Of a DNA stretch of 64,000 nucleotides, positions 1 through 14,463 are shown piece by piece; within the stretch, counting starts at the first letter, position 1, and each line of letters opens with the position of its first letter. Both the position numbers and the translations under genes were made by a program. Origin of the DNA: Gavia stellata. Lineage: Eukaryota > Chordata > Aves > Gaviiformes > Gaviidae. The stretch covers positions 107,115,334-107,179,333 of the forward strand of contig NC_082595.1 in assembly GCF_030936135.1 (NCBI RefSeq), read 5' to 3'. The notes under the pieces are model-generated. The model made no database searches and was not told the origin of the DNA. It worked only from the letters and a program-made list of their open reading frames with translations.

Positions 1-381
1 AAAGCCTTCAGTAACAGTTATGCCATCGTCTGCCATAGGAAATTTTCTCGACGTCCCATTAATGGATCAGGGTTTTGGCCCAGGACAGATGTTCCCACTG
101 TCTACGATCACCTTTTATAAAATGCAGGCCAACAAATTTGATTTAAGGTCTGGCTCAAAATGGACTACAACTGTGTGGACTACAGCTGCAAGTAGAGCTG
201 GTGCTTAATTACCTCCTTGAATCTGGCCGTTAGCTACACCAAAAGGTTTTTCCTGTCTTGAAGCAGATAGCCTTTCCAACATGTTTAATTCTTCTGAGAG
301 TCTTGTTTTCTTTCCTTAATAAGTACTATTGTGTTTCTAAATATCCTTATTATGTTCTTATTAGCCTTGTAAACATCCCAT

Positions 382-466
382 CTGTTTTTTTTGTTATTTT
401 TATTTTTCTTGTTTCTTTTTTTCTTTTTTCTTTTTCTCCTTCTTCTTTTCTTTATTCTTGTTCTTG
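382..466 (+). repeat. Pyrimidine-rich low-complexity tract
   Basis: An uninterrupted T/C-rich stretch dominated by T runs and TTC/TTTC units. It produces lysine/arginine-rich and phenylalanine-rich chance frames on the two strands. Confidence 0.85.
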
Positions 467-1296
467 GGCAAGGTTTTGGTCTCAATTAACTCCTATAGCA
501 ATGAGTTTCTCAGGTTAGTTTTGCATTGTGTGAGGAAGTTTTTCCATTTACACAGCAGATTTTTGATACTAATCAGCCAGATAGCATTTTCTCTGAAACC
601 ACCTGTGCGTCTACTCTTTGTACCTTTCTCAATAGCACTTCCTGCCACACATGGCCCTAGAATAAGCCCGTGATCGCATGAAATTCAGCAGGTAATAAGA
701 GACACAAAAGAGAAGACAGAGGCTGTGTATCGTTTCCCTTTAGCCAAAGTCTGAGGCAGCCAAGAACATTACGGAAACAAATCCTGCAGTTCCAGACATT
801 TTGGGTTTTTTTCTTTGCTGGTTTGAGATTAGTTTAATTTCTTTACATATAAGCTCTAAAGATTTCAAAACAGATTCCGATGTTAATTAACCAAATGTAG
901 TTATATTAACCTGTACTTTTTTCCAGGAAAAGTATGAGACACACCATGCAATCTTATGGTTTTAGTAGCCAGTGAGTCAAGTCTGGAAATTTGGTACACA
1001 TGAGTCAATGAGATTTCAGGCTCCTACAGAACGTCCAGCAAGGGCATTGTTCAGCCAGCAGTGGACAGGCCTCTGTTGCCTATACCACATGGCTCTTCTC
1101 GGGCTGATTAATGAAACAAGCTACATCCAGGCTGGGTTACCCTGAACCTCTGCCATGTTATGCTTTAGATGGAATTGTCCCTCTCAAAGGCTTGTCACAG
1201 CAGTGTTCCCCACTGAAACACAGTAACCATATCTTTTCCTGGCTATTTACCATCTGACTGCCCCAGCAGAAGGCTTCTGCTACGCCTTAGAGTCTA

Positions 1297-1352
1297 CGTA
1301 AGAATTTTGTACCATAGCAGACCAATGGTCCAGCAGTCCTTATCTTGTACCA
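1297..1352 (+). repeat. Amniote dispersed repeat relic (family A)
   Basis: The stretch gtaagaattttgtaccatag followed by cagaccaatggtccagcagt resembles a dispersed repeat I remember from turtle, crocodilian and bird genomes (cataagaacggccatactgg, gtcagaccaatggtccatct). I cannot name the family reliably. Related pieces occur at 29328-29398 and 57803-57865. Confidence 0.45.
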
Positions 1353-4300
1353 TTTCTCAAGCTCTGGAAACTCAATACTTAAATGGAAGAGATGATGAAA
1401 AAGAGTGTGGGAAGTCTCTTGTCACATCTTGAGCAGAACCAAGGCTGTTGGCCCTCCTTGGTGAGCAATGTTTGGGTGAAAGAAGGAGAGGCTGAGTAGG
1501 AGGCCGTGATTAGACATAGCTCAAGAGAGCGTCTCTGCAAGATTAGCTTGGCTGTTGCACTGGCTAAGAGCCTGCAGGCCAAAACCTGCTTGTCAAGCTA
1601 AAGGTGGGCACTTTGGTTGTACAATAAAGAGTCCCTATGTGATCTGAAGATGACAATGGAATGATCATGCCTTAAGTATGCAAGAAAAGTAGGAACTAAC
1701 TCATGGAATGAATTAAATCTTCATATATTCCCAGTACGTTTCATCCCCAGAGTGGTGCCATTTTTAGGAAAATAATCTTGTAACAAATCCCTTGAAACTG
1801 CACAGCCTGAGGTGCTTTTTCCCGTCTTCATACACTGAGGAACTGCACAGGCTATATATCTTTCCTACAGAGTTAATCTGGGTGGGAGACAGCCATATCT
1901 GAACACCTGAGTTATGCCAGTCTGGACATGAATTATTTCCCTGAATGACCCTACTGTGTCTTTGCTGTTTGTGAACTTCCCCGAGTGTGTCGGGAGAGTC
2001 GGAGGGGAGGAGGCATATCTCATAATTTTTTGTATTTAGATACCCTGGGATTCTTTCCCAGTCTCCTGTGTCAGATGTGGGAGAACTTGTGTACTCCAAG
2101 GAAAGGCTTTCGGGAAAGTCCTAAAAGATTCAACTCACTTGTGATCGAATCTGGGTCCCCACTGTAGAGGGGGTGAGTGCCAGCCCATGGCCAGACAGGA
2201 CCCAGGCTGCTTATCCCCTCCTCGAGGCTCCTGGCCTGAACTGAAACCACCTCCCAAGCCTGAAAGAAATTTTTACAAATGCGGATTCGGTGCCCTGGAG
2301 ATGTACCTTTCGTCCTAACTTTCATTTCAACTGCTAGATATGCCCAGGCAATCGTGGCAGGCATCATGGAAATGCTGTCTTCACAAAGGCATTTTGCGTC
2401 CAATAACATTTTCATTTTACACCCAAGTCTAGCCGGAGGTGAATTCTTTTGTTTAATGAAGAGCCACAGCTCCTTTGGAACAAAATGTTCTCCTGTAAGC
2501 TGGGTGAGCCGCTGGTTTTATTGAAGAACAGTCCTGCAGACCAAGACAATGCTGTACTTCACTACCCTTTTTGAATTACCACTCTGTCATTTCCCAGAGG
2601 AACACGATCGGCCGACCACTAAACTCTGCTTTAAGATCTTATGCCCGATCTAAATGAGACAGAATGAAGCCCTGGAGAGATTTCAACCCTTGCTTTGTTG
2701 AAACAACATTGCTTTGTTTGGAATGTATTTGCCTTTGTACTGGGGAATGAAAATGTAACCCAGTGCCCAGTTTTGAAATATATAAATACAACGCTTTTGG
2801 TAGTGTAGCTTATAGAAAGAGATCCATAGCATATGCTCTTTCTTACACAGCCCTTTTTCTTGGAGATCTTCAACCAGTTTTGAAACCTTCAAGCCTTGAG
2901 CCTTGTGGTAGCTCGGTGAAGGAGGAACATATAATTTCTGTGTTACAGGCTGGCATAGTGACCCAGTTAGGAAATCCGTAGCAGACTTGAAATGAAACCC
3001 AGACCTGTGTTTGCAACAGTAAACTCAGCCTTCCCCTACATCCAGTTCAATTACACAAGCCAGTAGCCACCCAAATGTTCATGACACCCACTCTCAGCTC
3101 CAGGCAGTGGTCACCACTGCTTGGCTCCCAGGTCTTCTCTGTACTTTACTTTAATACCCTTAGATTATGAACTGAATAGATCTAGGGATATGATGCAGAT
3201 CTTTTCACCCTATGGTTAAATCCTGAGCTGGCAACAGTTGGACAACTGAGACAGTTGGACTTTTTCCTACCCCTTCTCACAAATTCACCGTTGCTTCAAT
3301 GCACCTTGGGGCAGAGATTTCATGAACCCATGCCCTTGCTTTGCCATTAACAGTGTATGGCACAACACCTTTATCAGCTGTGCATCAGCAGTCAGAATTT
3401 GGGGTCCGATGCATGTGACAAGGATGGAGGAACATCACTAGGAGCTCCGAAGTCCCTTGTCCCTCCACCTACCCACCCTTCCCACCTCATGTCCCCCTGA
3501 ATAACTAACTGGACGAGACGTTCGCCCACTCGGAGAGCAAACACACACGTCAGCCCTGCACAAACAGAGGCACTCTTGTCTCTCCGCCTGAGTCCGCGTC
3601 CTTTGATCACCACGGGTACCAACTCCTGTCTGATATTTTGGGCTGTGCAGGGTGGGCTTGGACGCCCGTTGGGTGGAGGGAAACACCTCGGCAGGGCAGG
3701 AAGGAGTGATTCAGCCACTCCTCGCTCTGAGTCAATATTTACCCAGCGGCTACGAGTTTGGGGGAGGGATGGTCTCTCTCTGGGGTCACATTCCCACCCT
3801 CCCAAGCGAGGTAGCCGGAGCTGCCAGCCCGAGAGGGTGCTAGCAGCCTTCTCCCGGGAGCACGCCCTCTATTTTTTAGGCTGCATTTTGGATGCAAGCT
3901 GGCACGCTGCGTCTGCGTCTCTTTTTCTTGTTTTTTTTCTAATTGTAGTCTGGAGTTTTCCTTAATGGGACAGAGAAGTCTTTGAGACTGGAAATGTGCT
4001 CTTCTCTTTGTTTCTGGTAAGACGTAACACTGGCCTCATGGGACTGCACTCCAACAGGGATATTTTAGTTCTGCCTGGCTCAACTTCTTGCTGGCCCACG
4101 GTCTGATTGCTGTTTGTCACTGGGACTGTAAGCGCTGGGGAACAGAGACTGCCCTCACTGCGGCTGCTCTAGTAGACTGGAGCCTTGAATTTGGCTGGGC
4201 TTCCCAAGCATTTCCACGAGGCAAACAGTAACACTAATTTCAGCTGGACACTCTATTCCTTGCTTACATTCCTCAAGGGCCGTGTTGTGCTGCTTTTGCC

Positions 4301-4511
4301 TTGTTCTCCACATTAAACTTATTGCTAGATTTCACCCTGGGGGTTCTTGCGTCCTGCTGGTGGATGATTATATTCCTCTGTTTGAGAGATTGAAGATGAA
4401 AGAGCACTTTGTGATCCCTTTTGATAGATGGAGATACCTTTCCGTCCCAGTCCCCAGTACAATTTTGTGAAGCTGTTGAGTATGTCCCATCCTACAGACC
4501 TTGGTCTCAAA

Positions 4512-4572
4512 TATACCGGTGTAAAACAGGAGTAATTCCATTGGCATCAGTGTCATTACACCAATGTAATCA
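4512..4572. repeat. Short palindromic (MITE-like) repeat relic (family B)
   Basis: The stretch taccggtgtaaaacaggagt followed by aattccattggcatcagtgt and cattacaccaatgtaa forms an imperfect hairpin (ggtgtaa ... ttacacc). It resembles short palindromic repeats common in turtles and archosaurs (ggtgtaaatcaggagtaact, ccattgaagtcaatggagt). The family name is not certain. Confidence 0.5.
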
Positions 4573-7500
4573 TGGGAGAAGGAGAAGAAATAGGCCTGCA
4601 GGGATTTTTTTTTGTTTTTGGGGGGAACCATGCTGACTGTAAAACCACAGCAAAATTATTTTTAAATGAGAAAAATTTCTTTAAGACAGATCAGTCCCTT
4701 AAAAAGAGAGACAAATGGAATTAAATGCTGCAGTTCAGAAAGTCCTGTGGTATTTGGGAAATAGGGCAGTTTGCTGCAAAGAGAGGAGTAAATAGCCTAA
4801 GCCGGGTTAGTTGCAAAAAGAGAAAAACCCAGAAAATGAAGTTGCTTATGAATTACATTATCAAAACTTCTCATAGCACAAGAGATGAGATCGTACAGGC
4901 AAGTTTATTCTCAGCACATGCGTGGAAAAATGTAAACCTCAGTAAGAACCACTGAGTAAACCTGAGAAAAGAAAAATGACTGTGCCTGGAAATGTTTAGG
5001 GGATGGTGTTTGTCAATTAATGAAATGAAAGGCCACCGTTTGCAGCTTGGTACACAGCAAAGACGTACACAGACTAAGTCCAAAGAAGGAGATTTTTTTC
5101 TTTTTTCCCCAGTAAGAGGAATGCAGGGAAATTTTGCTCTGTGCTTCATCTGCGATTGATTTTTTTTCTTTCACAAAACCTGGTGATAATTGAGAAGAGA
5201 AAGTTTGCTCTGTGTGGCTGGGCAGGGGGTCCCAATTACTCACGCCACCAGGTTCCCGTTTGCCTTCAGGTTTGTTGATTTTGATGACAAGCCTTTACCA
5301 CTCAGTTTCTTAGTTGTGTCAGCAGCTTTCCCACCAACGTAGTGATGCTTTTTGTGTTCCGCTGTGCAAACAGAAGAGCAGCTCAAGCCAGAAAGCACAC
5401 ATCGAGATCGTGCTCCCGACTTTAAGCAACTTCATGGTTTGACTAAGTTTGGATCCAGCCTCATGGTTTGGACTCCTCTCTAATAGAAATACACAGATAT
5501 CTCCAATAACACATTTTAATGGAAAGAGGAAGCTTTTTAAGGACACAATACACGCACCTTGTCTGGGAAGGCTCCTCTCTATGCCAAGAAGCTTCTCTCT
5601 TTCCTGGGGGAGCCACTTGCTTTATGTACGGGACTGCCTTAAAAAGGGGAGGGAGGGGGATTCTGGCAGCATCGGGAATCTTCAACATGCCAAGAGGAAG
5701 AAAGACCAAAGGATCAGCTGCCTTGTAAAAGGAGGGCTGCTTGATTAACTTTATGGAAAGAAACCAAGATGTAAAAAAGACAGCATTTAGTCTTTAACAA
5801 GGACTGTGAGTCGGGTAGTCTGCGCTAGCCCAGGACTATTACGAGACCAAGGTCAGAAAGAGCCCGGACGCCACCAGGAATGTGAGAAGAGACAGGCTGG
5901 CGAAGCGGCGATGTGGAAGAGCCGAGGTGCAGCTGCTGAAGTCCATAAATGAGTCAACGAGCAAACTCACACAGGATCACAGCTTAGAAAGGGGAGAATT
6001 AAGTCTTCCAAGGCAAAAAAACCCAAAAAACCAACAACTCCCCCCTGTAGCCATCTATATATCTGTTCCATAGATGTTGACTATATTGCCACAGAGAAAG
6101 GGAACCCATTTCGAGACACCATTGCTGCTCAGTCTCTCTGGGCAGTGTGAAAATGGATACACCTTCGGAAACGACTACAAGAACCCCAAAACATCCCTGC
6201 ATAGCTCGCGCTACAGCTAATGCTTTCAGTGTAATAGCAGCAGAGGTTTGGAACAACATACACAGTCCAACACACTGTGTACAACGTCAGACAGAGGTAC
6301 TGCACTTGGCCAGTCCCTGTGACCTTATAATTAGAGACGGGGCTTGAATCAAACATCCAAATGTGGAGCAGTGCTGTGAGTCAGCCGAGACGAGCACGCC
6401 AACATTGTCATTATCCTGAATTTTGTCATTTATAACGAAATCCAAGTGCTGCAATCTGCAGGATCTTCAAAATTTAGGCTGAGAGACAACCCCAAATTTG
6501 GTATTTCTCCCTGCTTTCCAAGGCTCAAAGTCAGTAAAGTGTTTAAACACATAGCTGGAGACTATGGGATTTTGAGAGCTGCACTTGTGAAGAAGCTGTT
6601 TGAAGTTGTGTTTTCCAGAATAGAGATAGATCTCAATTTTTAGGACCCCCCAAATGAGCCCACATCTCCAGTTCAAGCACCCCTAGCTTGACCTTAGGGA
6701 AAAATAATTTAAGCTCCATGTCTACCTCTGACTAGGATGGCTCTGATGACAGAAGAAAAGTAAATCTGTCACAGAAAGAAAGAGCAAGCAAAAATCTCAA
6801 AGAGGAAACTGCTTAAAGTGATTTAAAAATACGTAGCCACGCCACAGCAGATGCCAGTGAAACCTAGCATTTTGGGGTAAGATCTGCCAATCCTGCTGAG
6901 CATCATGTAGTACAGCTCCCTTCCTCAGGCTGCCAGAGTATTCCCTGCACAGCCGCTTGAGCTAAAGGTGAGATGTGAACCGTCGTCTGAAATGTCCTGC
7001 TTCATACGAGTTTCTTTGACGATGCACCATATGTCAGTACAGAAAGTATTTTTGTAACAGAAACGACTGGGGACCACTGCAAAACAAATGCACCTGATCT
7101 TAGAGGACTACAGTAGCATGGAAACATGTTAGTCTGCCAGGCACAGAGGGGCAGGGGGTTGTAGATCCCCTCTTTCTGGCCAAGGGAGTGTTAGTAGGCA
7201 ATGCTATTTTGACCACCCAACCCATGGCCGGGCCTGCTTTGGGAAACCAGAAGTCCAGTGCAATGCCAAGTGTCTACACAGAGCCAGCAAGCCCGTTATG
7301 AAAGCTCATACTGTCTCTGCAGGTCATTTCTTTTAACATCCCAATGCATTGTGAAGACAGCCACTCTCGGAAAACAAGAAAGCCTCACTATCTATTTGCC
7401 AAGGACCTGTTCCATTAAAGGCCAGATTACCCTGAACATGTGAGAAAGCACTTGAATTTTGCTTGAATTCACAGTTTTGTCACTGTCTTATATGCATCCT

Positions 7501-9054
7501 GTAGAGATACTCTATGAATTGAGCCATTCTAACAACCATGGCCTGAGAAAACACTCTACAGCCAGTCACATTTTTTTTTTCTCCCTTCCTTTATCAATAG
7601 AGGCAAATAAAATCCTTCAAACTTCCCAGTCACTTACTCCAAGTATTGCACATCTTTGGGGCTGATCCTTCTCAGTGCAACTGGCTGCATCAGTGTTTGG
7701 ACCCTACACTTCTTTATCCTAGACTTCGCTTCCTCCCAGGAATGCTCAACTCCAAATATTTTGCAGGCAGGTTTGCAAACACAGTTTTACTAACTTTTGC
7801 CAATATAGCACCTGCACAAGAGATAAGGAGTGCATGTGCTCCCTCTTCCAGTGCTGAATTAGATTCGTTTAGCAAACTTGCAATTCAACCCAAACGTGTC
7901 ATAAAATCCACGGAAACACAGATTTTTATCCACTGTGCAGCAGAGGGGGATCAGCCCCTGAAGTAACAAATTTTAAGAAAACCCTATGAGATATGTTGAT
8001 GAAAGGTGGACCTATACTCTTATCTTAGCACCAGTAACCTGAAACAGTGTCTAAGCAGTGGTGCTTCAAGGATGTGGGAACTAGTTTCTCCACTTCCTAA
8101 TGCTGTTGATATTCCTTACAACTACACCATTATCTGCTGATAGATAAATAGCCCCAGGGCCATACTCTGCCATCAATTACGCTTGTAAGTTTAAAAAATG
8201 TGCTAGCAAATCAGAGAGGTCAAATTCAGTCAAGTGTCAATGGGACTGAGAGTGTAATTTGGCTTAGTGATGTAAGCGAAACATTTCCCTGACATATACA
8301 ACACAGTGCATTTCCCAGGATTTGTTCTTCCTACAGAAGGAATGTGTGATTTCATGGGTTTGAGGATGAATTCAGCTACATTTTTCTCATGATGTGGAAA
8401 TGCAGGAGGCTTATCTCTCTTTGATGGTTTGGCTGTATCTATAGATGAAAAAACCCCTATGATCTGCTGTTGATAGTCTTCCCTCATTATAACAGAATCT
8501 CCTGCCCACCTGGAGTCTACTTAACTATGATATATGATGATGCTAATTTTATTTCACATGAGAAATAGGACACAGTACGTATTTCTTCTGGAAGAAATAG
8601 TGAGGCTGGCAGGTGGAAAATCTTGAGCTGTTGTACACTTCAGTGCTTAAAAGGCACTTAAAAAGAGTCAGGAACTCTGATTTTCATTCCTGGCTGTCCA
8701 ATTGATTTGATTGTATGGACTTGGATATCTCCATTGGAGCCAGAGTCCTCAAGCCATGAAGAGCTTTGTCTGAATGAGAATTGCTATTTGCTTCATAATT
8801 TTGCTGTCTCCTGAATTCTCCCTCCCAGATACAGTAAGGATAATTATTCCCTCTCACTGGCATGGCAATTCTTAACTCCATGTTTGCAAAATTCATTACA
8901 AGTTTTGGATGAAAGGTGTTAAAGAAGTGAAAAACAGATTTGACACCTTTTTTTATATAGAGGGCTTTCGAGGTTTCCTGTGATTGTCCCCATTTTTGGA
9001 GATTAGTCAGCTTTTCAAAAGGATTATGCAAAGTGAAAACCTGCAATAGCAGGA

Positions 9055-9100
9055 GGTTGGGATCAGTGACCCAGAAGGTCCTTCCAGTCCTGTGTTCCTG
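9055..9100 (+). mobile_element. Possible ancient CR1 3' end
   Basis: The stretch caggaggttgggatcagtga then ccagaaggtccttccagtcc resembles the conserved CR1 3' UTR (caggaggttggactagatga ... aaggtcccttccagccc). Only about 45 bp are alignable by eye, so it may be coincidental. Confidence 0.3.
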
Positions 9101-9887
9101 GAGGCTTTTCCAAGTCATACCAAAGATGTTAAAGACTACTTGTGTGGTCTGAACTTAATACCTTCAATACACACTCCCCATTGAAATTTTTTGTGGCATT
9201 CATTTAATGGGGTAGAAGCAGGGGAGGGATAGGGCCTCTGTGTAAAGGTGAGAGAAAGCACTTGCCACAACAATGATAGAGAGCACCATATAAGCTACCT
9301 GACAGCTCAGGAAACTGAAGTGGTCACATGTGTCAAGAAACTTCTCAGCAGATGCAAACAGCCTCATCTCTCTGGCCTCGAGATCCCACCTCTAGAAGCA
9401 TCACTTGTGTTACCGCCTGGTAACCTGGACCTCCCTTCTAAAACCCAACAGCTAGTAGCAGTTATGACGGTGGTTTTGTGGTGTAGACACCTGTCCATAT
9501 GAAACTAATCTGGGACCACCAAGCTTATTTTCTTATGGCAATTTACCAGCTTGTTACCATGTGGTAACAATTTTTGACAGCTACCGTCTTGTGCTACGTT
9601 AAAATTAGTGATCCAGTGATGGAAGATGCTTTGGTCATGCTCTTAGCCAAGCCCATACTTTACCTAGCTGGAAAGTCGGTAGCGGTGTTGCTTCCCGGTG
9701 TTGGGGCAGGTATGTCTTAGAGATCAGTTCAGATAGTCTCACACCGTCCCCCACCTCCAAGCCTATCCCATCCGAGAAAACCGACAGTTTCTGATGTTCA
9801 AATGTGCTTTGCCAGCCAAAATGTCAACCGCATGCCACCTCCGAGAAGGCCACAATTCAGTGGTTGCACATCAGACCAATTGGTCCA

Positions 9888-9950
9888 TATTTATAAAGTG
9901 CTTTGATATCCCAGATGAAAGGAGAGTATATAAATGCCCCATTCATCTAG
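9888..9950 (+). mobile_element. L2/MIR-type SINE tail relic
   Basis: The stretch ttataaagtgctttgatatc, then ccagatgaaaggagagtata and taaatgcccc parallels the common vertebrate SINE/L2 tail (taaagcgctttgagatcc ... ggatgaaaggcgctatataa atgc). The TATATAAA at 9927-9934 is therefore better explained as repeat than as a promoter. Confidence 0.5.
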
Positions 9951-12900
9951 GTTACATACAGTAGCAGCAAACAGAAAAATCATTACCCACAGGGTTAGAA
10001 AGGCGTATTGCTGTTTATTAATTGAAGCCCACATAAAGAATGCTTGGTGTTCCTTTTGGAGTGGACATTTCAGTGCCGGTCCAGCAAATGAAAACAATCC
10101 TCAAAACTCACATGGGCAAACAGCATAAACATCGAGTTTGCACAACTCAAACCAAAATTCTCCTTAAAAATGCAGTAAAAAACTTTTTACATGGGACTAT
10201 CCTTGCCTACATGCCAATGGGAAGTGAGGCAATCAGTCCTTTGCCGGGTCAGGACTACAGAGAAATTATTATCCTAGCAAAAAATAATTTAAGTTAGAAA
10301 AAGAATAATTGCTACATGGTGAGCATCAGCTACTCTGCAACTTAGTATCCGTCACACTAAACCACCTATGGGTTCACTGTACATCTAAGTTTCCTCGCTT
10401 CTATGCATATAACTGAGTCTTTGGATTTCTAGACCTGTATTCCTCACTTCTTTCTCTGGGTATCTTTGAGATACATGACCCTCTCGGTTCATTTGGAAAG
10501 CTATGTTAAATAAAACCTTTTCTGTCTGTCATCTCAGTATTCAAGTGCTGAGTAGATACCCATCCACAGTTCCTGGGAGCATGCACTGTCTTTCATATAC
10601 CATAACTGTAAAAATAAATAAATTACAAAGCAGAAAGGAGATAAGGCACAGGTTTAGGCTGCCTTTTGAAGATTTATTAAAACAAACTGATACTTCTTAT
10701 AATGTGCATGTAACCAGAATACATAATTGACAATGATAATCATTAACAGGTACTAATGTTATTTCAGAACAGAGGACGGAATGAGACAGACTAAACCTCC
10801 ATGCATGCAGTAGAGGAAATCCAAACTGCGATAATTAAATGCAAATAAAGCCTGGGGGCAAAAATTCCTGGTCTCTCTAAGATAAGAGAAATGTATTTCT
10901 ACCATCTATACTTCATTTATTTCTCTTGAAGACTCTAATTTGTTTTTAAGCTAATAGATCAAACATTCTTGTCACAGTTCGTACAACTGTCTCAAATATG
11001 TGAAAAGTACCCGCCAGGCGAGGACCACCAGCAATTTTTATGATTTCTTTACACTACAAATATTTGGCAGAACTGAAATCACCCAATAAAATAAACCTGC
11101 GGATTCATCTGCAGTTTTAGACTCTCTCCAAGTATTTTTTGGACTCCTTCCCAAAATAACTGATGCTCATGATATTCCAATATCAAATGAAAATATGTCC
11201 TAATTTTCATGTCTCACTACCACCATCTGTTATTAAAGAGAAAGTCGTCTTTTTCCTAGCGGGCCAGGTGGCTTGGAGACACCCATGCCACCATGAGCAA
11301 AGCTCTGGTCTAGCAGCTCTTCTGGTCCTTCATGCTTTTGGGTTGGCAAGATTTGGACATAACGCAAAGGCAGAACCATGGAGCAGTGGTGGTGGAATAT
11401 CATTTCTTCCAGTTTCAGCGTCATCTGCCAACTGGGACCCAAAAAGCAGCACTGCAACATGGGTGTCCCCATCTCTCCAGGGGAGAGGAAGCTTGAATTT
11501 TACTATGTGCAAGAATGGCTTTAGGGAAAAGTTCAGGATCCTCTTTGGAAATGCCTTTGGCAAAAGGAATAGATAAAAAAATACCATGTTTGAAAAGTCT
11601 GTCCAGCTCTAGTGACATTGCAGAGGTCTTCAATGAAAGCCACTCAGCAGCCCACAAATGTTGCAGTCACTGTTGTGGGGTTCAGATCAGCTAGCTGATA
11701 CTTCAGAAAGTCAATAGCTGAGCTTTATAGCCATTCAGCTCTGCTTAGTATTACATCCATGCATTAAGTACAAGAGTAAAGTCTTTCTCCTCCAAACCAA
11801 AGATGAATTAATTTATAAACCACCCCAACCTTCTGCCTCTACCGTTGCCTTTGACAACCAAACCACAGCACCATTTATTCACCCCACCAAGGGATTCCAG
11901 AGAGCCTCTCTCAAACAGCTGACGCTGCTCTTCCCCGTTCCTGCAGATCTTTTTCTCTCCACAGGTCTCGAGCCGTACCGTTTCAGCAAGTGCTACTTGC
12001 AATATGTCTTGTAAATCCTACAAACCACTATAAAATCTGGTGCACAGCATCAATTTTACATGTTTTCCAGCAGAAAGGAGCATGGCTTTTGTTTCCACCC
12101 GCCTCCTGGCTGTACAGTGCCTTGTAGGTATTAATTTTTAGGGTTATCACCCACTTTTATTTTGGTAAAGCACCCTAATTTTACAAGGTTTGTCTCACAC
12201 CTTGTTAGACTAGTTGGCAGGCTGGCTAATATTGACTAGATGGCAGAAGAAAAACCTCTTTATTAGTGTAATGCTGAATTAAAACTGCTGTTTGCCACGG
12301 ATTGAAAAGGTATCCTTTTTGACACAGCAGCGTAGCTCCACAATATTCACATCAAATCAAGAGAATGGGCAAGTAGAGCTGCTCAGAAATTTCCCATTTT
12401 GTTTTTTTTCAATTCCAAGTTTGTTTTGTACAAAGACAGTGTTGCCCCTAGGAAAAGCTTGATTTCCCTGAAATGTTTCCATTTTCCCTCAGGAGAACTG
12501 AAGGAAAGCATTTAACTTTGGGTCAATGTGATCTGAAAATTGTTCAGGTCAGTTCTAAGCAAATTAAAACTACTGTAGGTCAAGCCAGCCTGACATGAAT
12601 CTGCTTTAGCTGGAGTTACATGTACATGTTGAGATCTGCGTGTCTGTTGTGAAGCAACGGAGATTCACCCCAACAAGAAAGCCCAGCCAGCAAGAAAGCA
12701 ACCAGAAGAAAACAACTTCCACAAGGTGAATGAAGAACAACTGTAAATACAGCTCAGTGTTGAAACAGCCCAAACAAACAAAATATTTCCCACATTCACA
12801 ATAAAAGATTTTTCCTACAAGTATCTCATGTTAAAAAAAGTTTCCAACAGTTCAGTTTGCGACCCAAATTAAAGATGAAAATGAGTGTTTCAAGGCAGGA

Positions 12901-13037
12901 CACAAATCCAGATCCTTGTTCTAGTGACACGTCTGCTCAGAGCCATAAAGCTATTTTGTTAACTGGCAGGGAATACTGGATCATGACGGGATTTCCTGTG
13001 TTTTATAATCCTATATATATTAGATGATATCGTACAC

Positions 13038-13080
13038 TATCATTCCCATTCCACAGATAGAAAACTGGGACCACATGAGC
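13038..13080 (-). mobile_element. Possible MIR-type relic
   Basis: Plus-strand tcattcccattccacagata followed by gaaaactgggacc resembles the reverse complement of the MIR segment tcattttacagatggggaaa. Only about 40 bp. Confidence 0.38.
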
Positions 13081-14463
13081 ACTGCTATATGGGCAATATG
13101 GAAAACAGTGCAAGGACATTAGAGGGTCTCTAGCTATTAAAACTAAGAATCTGTCAAGAAAAACTCCCTCGGAGGTAAGCTGTCTTCCAGCACACGACCA
13201 CAAAGGCACCACATGAAACTGTTAAGTGGAAGATTCAAAAAAAAAAAAAAGCAAAGGCATGGTTCTTCACAGAATGTGCGGTGAATCTGCGGGGCTTGTG
13301 CTGCAAGATGTTGTACGAGAGAAATGTTTGCATGAGGTCAAAAAGTGATCAGATATTGGCAGCTTGTGTAGACAGGGGATGAAGAAGAGGGGGGATGTTT
13401 TTTGAAGCCAGGGTGTTCTTCCTGATCCTCTTTGGCTGAACAAACATCCCTTCAGAGAGGGGAAGGCTGTCTGTGACCCCCGTCTCTCTAGATCTGCCTC
13501 GTCTCACCATGTCTGCACTGTTCTTGACCCAGGCCACTGGCAGCCCATTGAGACTTTCTTGTTCTCCTTCTGTGACACATTTCAGCTGCCACTCTTGATC
13601 TTTTATTACAAGTCTGTAGATGGCTACAGGGGGCTGGGACATAGGATGTGTTGTGGCCTGGGTAGCAAATGTTCTGCAGACACATCTGAACTTACCACCA
13701 GTGTACATTTGCCTGCAATATGGAGGACTGGAAGTGATGACCAAAACAGTCTCTTCTAAATTTATATTTCTACTCCCGTGATCCCACAAATGTGGTATCA
13801 TTCCCAGAGGTCCACACCAGGCCAGTACTTGCTGCAAAAAAAGCCCTTCCCAGTCCTGGCTAAGTGCTGAAGGACCTACTTCTTAGGGGTTGCTGTTCTC
13901 CAGGAAGAAGTCTCTCTCATCCCTCATCCACTGTCTACACAAGCTGTCTATGTTCTCCTCTCCATGTGAATAGAATAATACAAAACAGGAGTTTGACTCT
14001 CCACTGTATGCAAAAGCAAATGGGCTTTATGGTAGAGGAAAATCTCAGTCATGAAGGGACAGTTCAGAAACATATAAAGAGCTGAGGAAAGCTGAAGAGG
14101 TACAGAATAGGTCAACATTAGCTGAGTTTCCTGCAAGTCCAGTGCAAAGCAGTCTACACGTTCTTTGAAAACAACCTCCCACTTACTGTACTTAAGTTTT
14201 TGAAGAACATTATTTCAGTGCCAGCACCAAGGCAGACTGCTCTCCAAGACTCAGAAATCGCAGATGGAGACGCCTCCACCAAATGCCCACCTGGACCAGC
14301 TCAGTGAAGACTGATCTCCTGCAGATTGGGCTGAATAGACAAAACCTGGTAAGTGGGAGCTGTGTAAATCTCATATCCTCCACAAGGATCCCATAACCCA
14401 CTCACCATCGGGTTAAGCTCCTATTGAACACGAGCAGAGCTCCTTACATGTTGTGCAACACAA

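Larger units (their letters stand above)
1..9887. other. Unique noncoding flank
   Basis: No exon, RNA gene or sizeable transposon was recognised. Contents: the pyrimidine tract at 382-466, family A and B repeat relics, a weak CR1-like end near 9.06 kb, and a mildly GC/CpG-enriched patch at about 3530-3845. The longest frames (137-144 codons) have no recognisable domain and sit among many overlapping frames on both strands, as expected by chance. Confidence 0.7.

Noticed and set aside
8684..9118. 144-codon minus-strand open frame
   Set aside because: Starts inside a CR1-like tail fragment and has no recognisable domain; treated as chance.
9927..9934. TATATAAA as a promoter TATA box
   Set aside because: It falls inside a sequence resembling the conserved L2/MIR SINE tail, which explains it better.
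13349..13837. 162-codon minus-strand open frame
   Set aside because: No motif, no family resemblance and no splice context; consistent with a chance frame among several overlapping ones.
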